DNA from: SB25 sp029560875 | Lineage (GTDB): Bacteria > Bacteroidota > Bacteroidia > Bacteroidales > Tenuifilaceae | DNA length: 64,000 nucleotides | Direction of reading: 5' to 3' | Assembly (NCBI GenBank): GCA_035388225.1 | Contig: DAOOPM010000001.1 | Location: 186,001-250,000, forward strand | In this document: positions 33,629 through 42,698 of the stretch, in pieces | How the letters are laid out: each line of letters starts with the position of its first letter | How positions within the stretch are numbered: the stretch's first letter is position 1 | Position numbers and translations under genes: made by a program | The notes under the pieces: generated by a model | Seen by the model: only the letters and a program-made list of their open reading frames with translations | Databases searched by the model: none | Told to the model about the DNA's origin: nothing

Positions 33629-36124
33629 TTATTCCATTCCTTCCATTACATCCTCATTCTCATTTCGTTTCTCTCTTCGCATCTTATAATTATTTATTTT
33701 GTAGGAGAAACCCACAAAAACAACCCGACTATCCCTTCCACTCTCACTATATGAAGTGAACCTTGTATCCCAAGTATTGGATTTATGAGTTTGGGTTTTG
33801 AAAATATCACTCACCCTTAGGGTTATTGTCCCCTTGTTGTTTAGCACATTAATTCTAGCACCTAAATCAACCCAGTACATTTCTTTGGTCTCACCTTGTG
33901 CTCCACCCATCATAAAGAATCCACGACCAGAGCCCCCAGCCGAAATAACCTTAGAACGGTAGTTCCCATTAATTTGAAAGTCGATATTCTTTCCAATAGT
34001 GAAAAACGAAGTTAATTTTGCAGTCCAAGCAGTACCCTCATCGGCTCCTTGTGAAACATCGCCATGAAGTTTAGTGTAGAAATAACTGTAGTTTGCATTA
34101 ACTCTCCACCACTTCGTAAAAGTCTGCGTGATAACTCCTTCCAAACCATAACTTTCGTTTCGCGAAAGATTAATATATGTTGACAGAGTAGGACGAATTG
34201 AAACTGTATCAATTATTGTCATTTTTCTTGAAAAACCATTACGAGTATCTCTATAGTAAACAGATGCGCTAACCTTTGTTTTTTGATAATTTAGATTGTA
34301 ACTAAGGTCAACCGATGAGGTAAACTCTGGCTCCAAGTAAGGATTCCCCTTTGACCAATAGTACTTATCCGATGTATTGATAAACGGGTTAAGAATAAAA
34401 GCATTGGGACGGTTTACTCTTCTACTATACGAAACCTGGAAACTATTCTTTTGGTTTGGCTCCCAACGAAGGTGCATACTTGGGAAAAAGTTCAACCTAC
34501 TTGTATCTACCTTCTCACCTGTTGAGCGTTGATCCGAACTTGTTATTTGATTCTCAATTCTAATTCCAACTTGGTAACTAAATTTATTGTCGGCAAAGGT
34601 ATTGGAGTAAATTCCATATGCAGAATAAATTTGTTCGCTATATACAAATCTATTTGAACGTTTAGAATCAAAATCCCACTGATTCAAAGGAATATTTAAA
34701 GTATCATAAACATAATCGGCATCGCTCTTTCGCACCGTACCCTTAAAACCGGTCTCCATACGTCCTCCATTTCCAATTGGTTTTACATAGTCCGTTTGGG
34801 CTGTAAAAGTATTAGACCAACTATCGGTATAAGAACGTTCCTGGGCAATACTTTCAAATATATTACTATTATTTTCTCCATTATTTCTTGAGAAGAACAT
34901 ATCGGCAGTCCACTCTTGCCCAGGGGTATCAAAGGTTCTTTTAAAATTCAGGGCATATTCCTGTCCAACTCCAGTATTGCTATTATCGCTATTTCTCTCT
35001 GAAATTGAACTATTCGAATTGAAATTATTACTATCTCTTGATATGGATAAATTATTGTTATCGAATCCACGAACATTAAATGAACCTGTAAAAGATAGAG
35101 TCGTTTTGGAATTAATCGAATAATCTACCCCTCCTCTAAAATTGTTGAATAAGCCATCTCTGAATCCATCCTGATTTTGAATTAGATAAATAGATGAATC
35201 AAGTACAGTATTTTTATCAACAATAGTTGTTCTATCGCTATTTGAATAACTGTCCATTCTCATCTTTCTAAAATCATAATTAGCAAAGAAGTTAAACTTA
35301 TTCTGACGTACATTCAAATTTACGGAACCATTATATTTATCACCAGTACCAGCCATTAAGCTAACCATTCCATTGTAACCTGCCTCTTTCTTCTTTTTTA
35401 GCACAATATTGATAATCCCTGAAAGTCCATCTGGATCGTAACGTGCCGAAGGGTTAGTAATTACCTCTACGCTTTGAATCATTTGTGCTGGCAGTTCATC
35501 CAAACTGGTCAAATTCGATGGGCGACCATCAATTAGAATATTCACATTGGAACTACCCCTTAAGCTAACATTCCCATCGGTATCAACATCCACAGAAGGT
35601 ACATTTTGCAGTACATCCAAAGCCGTACCACCCTGGGAAGCTATATCCTTATCAACATTGACAACTTTCTTGTCCAGATTGTGCTGAAGCATTCGTTTTT
35701 CACCAGTAACAACAACCGCCTCAATATCCTGCGATGTAGAAAGCATTCCAATAGAACCGATGTTCACTTGTGGAGTCCGTGGTGAAACCATTATGCCATT
35801 TAGCGTCCGCGTTTTATAACCAATAAATTTTACCTCAACATAAAATCTCCCGGGTGTTAACTTTTCGAGTTTGAAATTACCTTGCGCATCGGTCATTGTT
35901 CCTGTAACCAACGATGAATCGCGCTGACGGTAAAGTGCGATATTCGCAAATTCTACCACCTCCTTCGATAAGGAATCGACAATTTGACCAGTAATGGTTC
36001 CGGAGAAGTTGCTCATATCAATATTAGCACCACCTCTACCCTGCATTCTCTCCTGGGCTGAAACACTTGATATTCCAATATAAAAAAGAGCAGTTACGAT
36101 AAGAAAAGAAAATCTTTTTTGCAT
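33629..36124 (-). CDS. TonB-dependent receptor, outer-membrane beta-barrel family
   Basis: An 831-residue outer-membrane protein. A signal peptide covers residues 1-23, followed by a carboxypeptidase-regulatory-like Ig domain at about 44-125 (GTITGQIVDSLSKEVVEFAN). Then come a plug domain with DVLQNVPSVDVD and VNILIDGRP (about 165-235) and a large beta barrel rich in Tyr/Asn/Ser strands to the C terminus. This is the outer-membrane receptor subgroup often regulated with stress or metals, rather than SusC (no SusD partner follows). The substrate is unknown. Length is typical for this subgroup (about 800). Confidence 0.92.
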   Translation of the reverse strand: MQKRFSFLIVTALFYIGISSVSAQERMQGRGGANIDMSNFSGTITGQIVDSLSKEVVEFANIALYRQRDSSLVTGTMTDAQGNFKLEKLTPGRFYVEVKFIGYKTRTLNGIMVSPRTPQVNIGSIGMLSTSQDIEAVVVTGEKRMLQHNLDKKVVNVDKDIASQGGTALDVLQNVPSVDVDTDGNVSLRGSSNVNILIDGRPSNLTSLDELPAQMIQSVEVITNPSARYDPDGLSGIINIVLKKKKEAGYNGMVSLMAGTGDKYNGSVNLNVRQNKFNFFANYDFRKMRMDSYSNSDRTTIVDKNTVLDSSIYLIQNQDGFRDGLFNNFRGGVDYSINSKTTLSFTGSFNVRGFDNNNLSISRDSNNFNSNSSISERNSDNSNTGVGQEYALNFKRTFDTPGQEWTADMFFSRNNGENNSNIFESIAQERSYTDSWSNTFTAQTDYVKPIGNGGRMETGFKGTVRKSDADYVYDTLNIPLNQWDFDSKRSNRFVYSEQIYSAYGIYSNTFADNKFSYQVGIRIENQITSSDQRSTGEKVDTSRLNFFPSMHLRWEPNQKNSFQVSYSRRVNRPNAFILNPFINTSDKYYWSKGNPYLEPEFTSSVDLSYNLNYQKTKVSASVYYRDTRNGFSRKMTIIDTVSIRPTLSTYINLSRNESYGLEGVITQTFTKWWRVNANYSYFYTKLHGDVSQGADEGTAWTAKLTSFFTIGKNIDFQINGNYRSKVISAGGSGRGFFMMGGAQGETKEMYWVDLGARINVLNNKGTITLRVSDIFKTQTHKSNTWDTRFTSYSESGRDSRVVFVGFSYKINNYKMRREKRNENEDVMEGME

Positions 36125-36278
36125 ATTATTTAGTAATTACTTGTTACAACACTTAATTAAACATCAATATGACACCAAGGTTTAATCAAACTTGCGAACC
36201 ATTAAAAATATTTTTTTTTGTTAGAGTAAAAGGTAACAAAAACACACAAAAAACGAATAATATAATACCAACCAACAT

Positions 36279-36285
36279 AGGAGGT
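36279..36285 (+). promoter_or_regulatory. Strong Shine-Dalgarno that sets the start at 36292
   Basis: AGGAGGT, 6 nt before the ATG at 36292. Such a perfect site is rare in this window and decides the start against the longer open frame. Confidence 0.75.
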
Positions 36286-36291
36286 AAAGCC

Positions 36292-36690
36292 ATGAAAACC
36301 GATTTCTTATGTCCAAAGTGCTCAGGGTATCTGAGTGTTGGCGAAAATGTAATTTTCAATATTAGGAATAGGAATAATGTAGGTGGATTGCTTCTCCTTA
36401 GCCCAACACTGGGAAATTACACCTATAAGATGCACCCTTCTTACCTAATTGATGCAGGCGAAAGAGTTGATTTTTTCTGCCCAATTTGTCATGCTTCGCT
36501 CTCAGTAAAGGGAGTTGAAAATTTAGCATCGATAATAATGCTTGACCAAAACGGTGCAAAACATCACGTAGTATTCTCAAGCAAAGAGGGTGAGCAATGC
36601 ACCTATAAAATATCTGAGGAGGTGATTGAGAAATTCGGTGCTCATGCCGAGAATTACCTAGATTTTGTTTCGGCAAGCATGCTGAAATAA
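36292..36690 (+). CDS. Small zinc-ribbon protein of unknown function
   Basis: A 132-residue protein starting MKTDFLCPKCSGYL. Two CxxC pairs, CPKC (about 7-10) and CPIC (about 64-67), probably bind one zinc. The C-terminal part has an acidic helix. The frame is open for 41 more codons upstream, but the strong Shine-Dalgarno and the first CPKC motif fix this start. No family name is recognised. It lies between the TonB receptor and the two-component genes, on the opposite strand from both. Confidence 0.75.
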   Translation: MKTDFLCPKCSGYLSVGENVIFNIRNRNNVGGLLLLSPTLGNYTYKMHPSYLIDAGERVDFFCPICHASLSVKGVENLASIIMLDQNGAKHHVVFSSKEGEQCTYKISEEVIEKFGAHAENYLDFVSASMLK

Positions 36691-36699
36691 AACGAGGGT

Positions 36700-37329
36700 C
36701 TATATGGTTACCAAACCATTCTTGATGGCATAAACCACCAATGAAATTGAGTTTTTTGACTCAGTTTTGAGGAGCAATTCGGCTCTATGCTTCTCCACTG
36801 TTCTCACACTGATGAATAGTTTTTCGCCTATCTCAATATTCGACAAACCTTTAGCGATTAGCGCAAGCACTTCCTGCTCCCTAGTGGTTAATTCTACGCA
36901 GAGATTATCCTTACGCTTTTTTAATAGTCCAAGGAGTAGTTCTTGTGAAAAGTATAAAGAACCCTTTACAATTTCATCAACTGCTTTAATAACTTCCTGG
37001 GTATCGGACTCCTTCAGTATAAAACCTTTAACTCCCAAATCAATCATCGAACTATAAAATTCTTCATCATTATGCATCGACAGAACAAGGATTTTCAGGT
37101 CTGGATAAAGTTTTATGGCTTCTCGGGTAGCCTCAACACCATCCATAACAGGCATTTCAATGTCTAAAAGGACAATGCCGGGTTTCGTGTGTTTTAGAAT
37201 AGATAAAAGTTCCAGACCATTATTGGCTTGTGCAATAACATTAATATTTGCCTGACTTTCCAGAACGTAAGTCAAACTCTCGCGGAATATTTTATGGTCA
37301 TCTACTATAATTGCAGGAATTTGCTCCAT
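36700..37329 (-). CDS. NarL/LuxR-type response regulator
   Basis: A 209-residue DNA-binding response regulator. The receiver domain (1-120) has IIVDDHKIF, phospho-acceptor Asp56 in LLDIEMP, and the switch residues LSMH. A LuxR-type HTH at about 143-207 has LTTREQEVLALIAKGLSNIEIGEKLFISVRTVEKH. Its gene starts 3 bp downstream of the histidine-kinase gene, so they form a two-component system. Targets are unknown. Confidence 0.95.
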   Translation of the reverse strand: MEQIPAIIVDDHKIFRESLTYVLESQANINVIAQANNGLELLSILKHTKPGIVLLDIEMPVMDGVEATREAIKLYPDLKILVLSMHNDEEFYSSMIDLGVKGFILKESDTQEVIKAVDEIVKGSLYFSQELLLGLLKKRKDNLCVELTTREQEVLALIAKGLSNIEIGEKLFISVRTVEKHRAELLLKTESKNSISLVVYAIKNGLVTI

Positions 37330-37332
37330 AAA

Positions 37333-38460
37333 CTACCTTAAATTTACAGGAACATCTAATATAAAGATAAATCCGTTTCCATGTGATGTTTCTATGGAAT
37401 AATTTCCATTTATGCTTTTTATCCGATTATCGATATTTGGCAATCCGTGCCCCGATTTTTTATCCAAAACAGTAGTTGCTAAATCAAACCCAAGTCCATT
37501 ATCGCTGTATTTTAGGTAAAGTTTATACTTGTGATAATTAATATTAAGACTTATTCTTTTGGCTTTGGCATATTTAAGAGTGTTATTGAATAGTTCCTTT
37601 ATTATCCTATAAATAATTATCTCAACCTGTTTGTCGAATTTATAGTTTGATGCGTTTGTTGTAAAATCGACAGGAACAAGCATTTTTATATTTTCTATTT
37701 CGGCCTTAACAGCGGGGATTAGTCCGAATCGTTCAATTAAATGCGGGCTAATATTATTGGATATAGTTCTAACATTTTCAATGGAACTTTTTATTAAATT
37801 CTGAATAATGTCAAGCACCTCTGAATTTGAGGTATTCAAAAGTCTTTGTTGTAATACCGAAACGTACATTTTTAAACTTGCTAGTAATGGGCCAATATCA
37901 TCGTGCAAATCAGCAGCCAACCGCCTACGTTCTCTCTCCTCTGCCTCAATGGTAGTAAGTAGAATCATCTTTTCCATTTCGCGTCTATCACTAATATCTC
38001 GGATAATTGATAATAATGCTGCGCTGTTATTATAATCAATTATGTTCGCGCTAAGCTCTACGGGTATTTTAATCCCATTCTTGTTCTGTATCTCAATCTC
38101 CAATGGGTTTATTGATTTCCCACTAAAAAGTAATTCAACAGAATTTTTGATTATTGTATGGTAAGTTGCTGGAATGCTATCGAAAATATGACCGCTATAC
38201 AATTTCTCATCTGTTTCGCCCAGCATCCGCTGCAATGCTGGATTGGCTTCAACTAATCTAAAATCCGCAGAAATAATTGCAATAGCATCGGATGTATGGT
38301 TAAATATTTTTTGATAAAGCCCCGAAATCGTTACAACCTCGTTAGATTTTTGCTTTACCAATTCCTCTAAGTGCTCCTTATGCTGCTTCAGTTCGGCTTC
38401 AACTATCTTTTGCTTAGTAACATCACGAGTAAGCATGCCAATAAGGTAACCTTTAGTCAA
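37333..38460 (-). CDS. Sensor histidine kinase, C-terminal part (PAS, HisKA_3, HATPase)
   Basis: The frame codes a PAS domain (about 45-160) and a HisKA_3 dimerisation helix with phospho-acceptor His186 in ADLHDDIGPLLAS. It ends with a NarX-type ATPase (NTLKYAKAKRI N-box, DNGLGFD, GHGLPNIDNR). The TTG at 38460 is only the first usable start. The frame is open further, to 38589, and encodes the second half of another PAS domain (VLRIEGEIQL, FISSVLFPIK). The first half of that domain is at the end of the gene 38586-39449. The two therefore look like one kinase of about 700 residues split by a frameshift at 38586-38592. The partner regulator follows 3 bp downstream. Confidence 0.85.
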   Translation of the reverse strand: MTKGYLIGMLTRDVTKQKIVEAELKQHKEHLEELVKQKSNEVVTISGLYQKIFNHTSDAIAIISADFRLVEANPALQRMLGETDEKLYSGHIFDSIPATYHTIIKNSVELLFSGKSINPLEIEIQNKNGIKIPVELSANIIDYNNSAALLSIIRDISDRREMEKMILLTTIEAEERERRRLAADLHDDIGPLLASLKMYVSVLQQRLLNTSNSEVLDIIQNLIKSSIENVRTISNNISPHLIERFGLIPAVKAEIENIKMLVPVDFTTNASNYKFDKQVEIIIYRIIKELFNNTLKYAKAKRISLNINYHKYKLYLKYSDNGLGFDLATTVLDKKSGHGLPNIDNRIKSINGNYSIETSHGNGFIFILDVPVNLR

Positions 38461-38585
38461 CTTAATTGGGAATAAAACGCTAGATATAAATTTACTCTCA
38501 CTAGTCTGTAACTGGATTTCACCTTCAATCCTTAAAACCTGTTGGCTTTCTGAGTTGGTTATATACTGCGAAATTTGATTTTTTA

Positions 38586-39449
38586 TTATTCAACATTATC
38601 GTCGCTTCTTTTACTCTGTGGCAGTAATTGATAGTTTAATTCATATATACTTGATTTAACTGCTACAGAATGACTTACACCTGTAATATGAAACATGGAG
38701 TTATTCCACTCAATAATTCGTCCTTCAATATCAACAATTGCAACACCATCGGACGATTGGTCTATAAAACTTCTAAATTTCTCCTGATTTAAAAGTAGTA
38801 AATCATGTAGTTCCTTTCTTATTTGAACCTCTCTATTAAGATTCTTAACAGTTTCATTTAACTCTTTATTTATATACTCCAGTTCTGAATTAGTAGCATT
38901 TAACTCCTCAACCGTAAGCGACAATTTTTGGTTCAACTCTATCTGCTCACGATTTCGTTCAGCAACAACTCCCTCCAAATAGTTTTTGTGTAAGTCTAAT
39001 TCGTTGATATTTCTTTTATATTCTGTTACATCAGAAATAAATACCAGTATGAAGATTTGACCAGATATGTCAATTTTATTTAAGTTAACTCTAGAAATAA
39101 AGAATGTATTATCGAATCGGACATTTAACCATTCAAACGATACTGGTGAATCAGATGAATATACCTGATTTAGAATTTGCTCAATCCTCCCCTCCGATTC
39201 AACCCCATCTAATTGGAATTTAGGTGAAAAAGAAAAGGGAGACTTACCAATTACTTCCGACTTAGGAATACCAAGTAACTCCTCTGTCATTCTATTGCAA
39301 TCCACATAAACACCATCTTTAAGTAAAAGTATTGCAACCGCTGCATTCTCATACAAAGCACGATAGGTCTCAACAAAATCCCATGGATTCTGCAATAGGG
39401 TAGTATTGCTCTCAGCCTTATGTAGTTTATTGCTCTGTTTCTTTGCCAT
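38586..39449 (-). CDS. Sensor histidine kinase, N-terminal part (PAS, coiled coil, half PAS)
   Basis: A 287-residue frame with a PAS domain at about 28-140 (YENAAVAILLLKDGVYVDCN) and a long coiled coil at about 150-225. It ends in the first half of a second PAS domain (FRSFIDQSSDGVAIVDIEGRI split at about 235-255), stopping at NVE-stop. The remainder of that PAS domain continues in another frame just downstream. No kinase domain is present, so alone it could only be a soluble sensor fragment. A single-base deletion near 38589, or an assembly error, would explain the split. Two stop codons in tandem (TAATAA) follow. Confidence 0.8.
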   Translation of the reverse strand: MAKKQSNKLHKAESNTTLLQNPWDFVETYRALYENAAVAILLLKDGVYVDCNRMTEELLGIPKSEVIGKSPFSFSPKFQLDGVESEGRIEQILNQVYSSDSPVSFEWLNVRFDNTFFISRVNLNKIDISGQIFILVFISDVTEYKRNINELDLHKNYLEGVVAERNREQIELNQKLSLTVEELNATNSELEYINKELNETVKNLNREVQIRKELHDLLLLNQEKFRSFIDQSSDGVAIVDIEGRIIEWNNSMFHITGVSHSVAVKSSIYELNYQLLPQSKRSDDNVE

Positions 39450-39567
39450 CCGCTAGAATATTTAGGTAAAAATACCTAACCGAGTATAGGTAAATATACA
39501 TTAAAAAAGGGTATTTAACGCAACAACAATTAGTAGAATAACTATAAATCATGTTTTTACATAGGGG

Positions 39568-39575
39568 TAATTTTG
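39568..39575 (+). promoter_or_regulatory. Promoter -7 element of receiver-chemoreceptor unit
   Basis: TAATTTTG fits TAnnTTTG, 13 bp before the ATG at 39589. Confidence 0.5.
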
Positions 39576-39588
39576 TAAAAAAAGAATT

Positions 39589-39984
39589 ATGGCATCAATC
39601 CGAATAGCAATAGTTGACGATAGCGAAGAATTCCGTAAGGCTATACGATTCTACCTGGAGCAAATTCCTGATTTTGTTGCTGTAGGCGAGGCAAAAAATG
39701 GAGTTGAATTCATCAAGCTTGCCAAAGAAACTGCCATTGATGTTGCGCTGGTGGACATAAAAATGCCCGAAATGGATGGAATAACGGCTACTTATCAAAT
39801 TGCAAAAACTCACTACCCCTACCTGAAAATCATAGCTATATCAATGCATAACGAGTTTGAAAATTTAAAAGCAATGATTGAAGCTGGTGCGATGGGTTAT
39901 ATAAACAAGGATGATGTTTTTCTTCACCTCGAAAAGGCCATTCGTTCCGTAATGAGCAATAAACATTACTACGGTAAAATATAA
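39589..39984 (+). CDS. Single-domain response regulator (receiver only)
   Basis: A 131-residue stand-alone receiver domain. It has IAIVDDSEEF, phospho-acceptor Asp56 in LVDIKMPEMDG, the switch residues ISMH, and the Lys in YINKDD. Its wording resembles the receiver of NarL-type regulators more than CheY, but there is no HTH. It lies 28 bp upstream of a chemoreceptor gene on the same strand and divergent from the PAS-kinase gene. It could serve as a phosphate sink or a CheY-like output. Confidence 0.92.
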   Translation: MASIRIAIVDDSEEFRKAIRFYLEQIPDFVAVGEAKNGVEFIKLAKETAIDVALVDIKMPEMDGITATYQIAKTHYPYLKIIAISMHNEFENLKAMIEAGAMGYINKDDVFLHLEKAIRSVMSNKHYYGKI

Positions 39985-40012
39985 GTATTACAAACCATAA
40001 ATAATCAACCAT

Positions 40013-42091
40013 ATGAAATGGATAAATGACATAAAAATTGGAATCCGCCTAAATGCTATAATGAGCGGGTTTGTTGTGCTTGCTTTTGCAATTTTTGGAA
40101 TAATTGCAAACAACATGATACAACGACAGGTAAAGGAATCAACCGACAAGCAAATGACCGAACAAGTATCTGATTTAATTGAAGTTATTGACATTGAATT
40201 CCAAGGTAACAAAGAAAAAGTTAATCTATCCCTTAACCTAGCCCATAACTATTTTTACAGATTGGGCGAATTGAGAGAAACTAACGAGTTTGTTGAATAC
40301 GATGCTAAAAACCAAGTGAGCGGAGCAGTAAATAAGGTATCCGCCAGAAAATGGACACTTGGAGGTAAAACAATTCATGGAAATTTCGACGTTGTTGATG
40401 CTATAAGTGCAATGAATGTTAAAGCCGTTACTATTTTTCAAAAAATCCCCCAAGGATACATTCGAATTTCAACCAACGTAAAGAATTCCGATGGTAGCAG
40501 AGCATCTGGCACATTCATCCCATCCGACAGTCCTGTTGCTCAAGCAATTGACAGAGGACAAACCTATACAGGACGAGCTTGGGTAGTAGATGATTGGTAC
40601 TTAACCGCATACGAGCCAATAAAGATTAATGGGGAAATTAAAGGGATGCTATTTGTTGGTATGCCTGAAAAAGACTTAACTCATATACAAAACCTATTTA
40701 ACCAGAAAAAGTTTTTTGATAGCGGATACCCTTATATTGTTGGTGCAGACGGAAACCTAATTGTTCATCCAACAAGTGTGGGTACTAACATCTCCAATGA
40801 AGAGTTCTTTAAGTTTATGCTTGAGCATAAAACCGGACAAGTTGTGCGAAGTGAATACATGTGGGAAGGAGCCAACAAGGTGCAGTACATAGAGTACTAT
40901 GAACCAATAGATGCATTTGTGGCAGTATCGTTCTACGAAGCCGAAATGAACAAAATACTTAACCAAGTAAGAATAACGCTACTTATTGTTACGTTACTTG
41001 CTGTAGGACTTGTTATACTTGTTCTAAGAACTATTGTCCAATCGTTAGTGATGGCTATTAAGAAAGGTGTTGAATTCGCCACTAAGGTTGCACAGGGCGA
41101 TTTAACTGCAACTGTCGATATATATCAAAAGGATGAGATTGGCCAGTTAGCACAGTCGCTCCGCGATATGATTACAAAGGTGAAGGACATAGTAGAAAAC
41201 ATTAAACTTGGAGCCGATAGCATCTCCACAGCAAGTAACGAGGTTAGCTCAGCATCAATGCAACTCTCACAGGGTGCTAGCGAACAAGCTTCGAGCGCAG
41301 AGGAAGTAAGCAGTTCGATGGAGGAAATGGCGGCTAACATACAGCAGAATTCAGAAAACTCGCAGCAAGCCGAAAAAATATCGATAAATGTTTCGCAGGG
41401 TGTTCAAAAAGTGGGAATGGCTGCTCAGGAAAGCTTATCGTCAATCCGAAATATAGCTGACAAAATTAGCATCATCAACGATATTGCATTCCAAACAAAC
41501 ATACTTGCGCTTAATGCTGCCGTTGAAGCAGCAAGGGCTGGAGAACATGGCCGCGGATTTGCAGTTGTGGCTGCTGAAGTTCGTAAACTTGCTGAGCGAA
41601 GCAAGGTTGCTGCCGACGAAATTGTAGACCTTGCCTCTAAGAGTGTACACATTACCGAAAGTGCTTCGGAGTTAATGGGTAGCTTAATCCCTGAAATTGA
41701 AAAAACAGCCAAACTAGTGCAGGAAATATCTGCCGCAAGCAATGAACAGAATTCCGGAACCGACCAAATAAACGTAGCTCTTCAACAGCTAAATCTTGTT
41801 ACACAGCAAAACGCAGCATCGAGCGAAGAACTGGCAACAAGCTCCGAGGAGTTAAGCAGCCAAGCAGAGCAACTTAAAGATTTGATTTCATTCTTCAAGG
41901 TAGATGAACAGGGTAAAGTCATAACTCATAAAACGATAAAACCAACTGTAACTACACCTAAAGCGACAGTTACACAAGAAAAGAAAATCGTTAAACAACC
42001 ACAGCCAATTAAGCCAAACCCAACAAAACCAAGTGGTAAAGGAATAAACCTTAAAATGAAAAACGACGAATCGGAATACGAGAATTTCTAG
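40013..42091 (+). CDS. Methyl-accepting chemotaxis protein with Cache sensor
   Basis: A 692-residue chemoreceptor. TM1 lies at about 15-35, followed by a periplasmic Cache_3-Cache_2-type sensor at about 40-320 (including VTIFQKIPQGYIRISTNV, TYTGRAWVVDDWY and FDSGYPYIVGADG). TM2 lies at about 322-342, then a HAMP domain and a long signalling coiled coil. The hairpin tip is conserved (IAFQTNILALNAAVEAARAGEHGRGFAVVA). The C-terminal 50 residues are Pro/Lys-rich, with no obvious pentapeptide tether for CheR. Glu/Gln-rich adaptation segments flank the tip. No che genes are near. Confidence 0.95.
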   Translation: MKWINDIKIGIRLNAIMSGFVVLAFAIFGIIANNMIQRQVKESTDKQMTEQVSDLIEVIDIEFQGNKEKVNLSLNLAHNYFYRLGELRETNEFVEYDAKNQVSGAVNKVSARKWTLGGKTIHGNFDVVDAISAMNVKAVTIFQKIPQGYIRISTNVKNSDGSRASGTFIPSDSPVAQAIDRGQTYTGRAWVVDDWYLTAYEPIKINGEIKGMLFVGMPEKDLTHIQNLFNQKKFFDSGYPYIVGADGNLIVHPTSVGTNISNEEFFKFMLEHKTGQVVRSEYMWEGANKVQYIEYYEPIDAFVAVSFYEAEMNKILNQVRITLLIVTLLAVGLVILVLRTIVQSLVMAIKKGVEFATKVAQGDLTATVDIYQKDEIGQLAQSLRDMITKVKDIVENIKLGADSISTASNEVSSASMQLSQGASEQASSAEEVSSSMEEMAANIQQNSENSQQAEKISINVSQGVQKVGMAAQESLSSIRNIADKISIINDIAFQTNILALNAAVEAARAGEHGRGFAVVAAEVRKLAERSKVAADEIVDLASKSVHITESASELMGSLIPEIEKTAKLVQEISAASNEQNSGTDQINVALQQLNLVTQQNAASSEELATSSEELSSQAEQLKDLISFFKVDEQGKVITHKTIKPTVTTPKATVTQEKKIVKQPQPIKPNPTKPSGKGINLKMKNDESEYENF

Positions 42092-42109
42092 TTGCAAATA
42101 ACCGCAATA

Positions 42110-42139
42110 AAAAGGGTGCTGTGAAAACAGCACCCTTTT
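42110..42139. terminator. Bidirectional terminator, chemoreceptor and hydrogenase operon
   Basis: Stem AAAAGGGTGCTGT / ACAGCACCCTTTT with a GAAA loop. It serves the plus-strand chemoreceptor gene and lies about 55 bp past the end of the minus-strand hydrogenase operon. Confidence 0.85.
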
Positions 42140-42195
42140 CGCTTAACCAACCTAAACTAATACCCGAGGTTAACGGGTATTTACCCTTTATCAAA

Positions 42196-42681
42196 TTAAT
42201 CTTGATATTCCTTAATGATATCCTTAACCCCATCGGGCGAAACACGACCGTAAACTTTTTCGCCAACTAGCACCACTGGAGCCAATCCGCAAGCACCTAC
42301 GCAACGTAAGCAGCTTAGAGAGAATTTTCCATCGGCTGAAGTTTCGCCAACTTTAATCTCAAGGATTCTTTTGAACTCGTCTAGCACTTTCTCAGCACCA
42401 CGAACATAGCAAGCAGTACCAGTACAAACACTGATAGGATGCTTACCTTTTGGAATCATAGTAAAGAAAGAGTAGAATGTTACCACGCCATAAACCTTAG
42501 CAACAGAAATGTTAAGATTTGCAGCAATAACTTCCTGTACTTCAGCAGGGAGATAACCAAAGTATCCTTGTGTTTTGTGAAGAACATTAATTAGCTCGCC
42601 TGGTTCGTTGTTGAACGATTTGCAGATCTCCTGTATTGCTTTTATCTGCTCTGGCTTAAGCCCAACTTTTATATGTGACAT
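42196..42681 (-). CDS. NADH-linked [FeFe] hydrogenase, NuoE-like subunit (HydC/HndA)
   Basis: A 161-residue thioredoxin-like [2Fe-2S] protein of the NuoE family. The cluster ligands are CTGTAC (two Cys five apart) and CVGAC with a preceding CLRC. It is the last gene of a four-gene operon (HndB-, NuoF-, HydA-, NuoE-like). In HydABC-type enzymes this subunit passes electrons between the NuoF flavin and the hydrogenase subunit. A Shine-Dalgarno GGAGG-like sequence precedes the start. Name choice between HydC and HndA depends on nomenclature. Confidence 0.93.
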   Translation of the reverse strand: MSHIKVGLKPEQIKAIQEICKSFNNEPGELINVLHKTQGYFGYLPAEVQEVIAANLNISVAKVYGVVTFYSFFTMIPKGKHPISVCTGTACYVRGAEKVLDEFKRILEIKVGETSADGKFSLSCLRCVGACGLAPVVLVGEKVYGRVSPDGVKDIIKEYQD

Positions 42682-42698
42682 TGTTTATCCTCCCTCAA

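Noticed and set aside
38583..38592. Programmed frameshift linking the two PAS-kinase parts
   Set aside because: No classic slippery heptamer, and the two stop codons come before the A-run. A mutation or sequencing error is simpler.
41425..41742. Long frame on the opposite strand of the chemoreceptor gene
   Set aside because: Shadow of the Ala/Ser/Glu-rich signalling domain; no ribosome site and no family resemblance.
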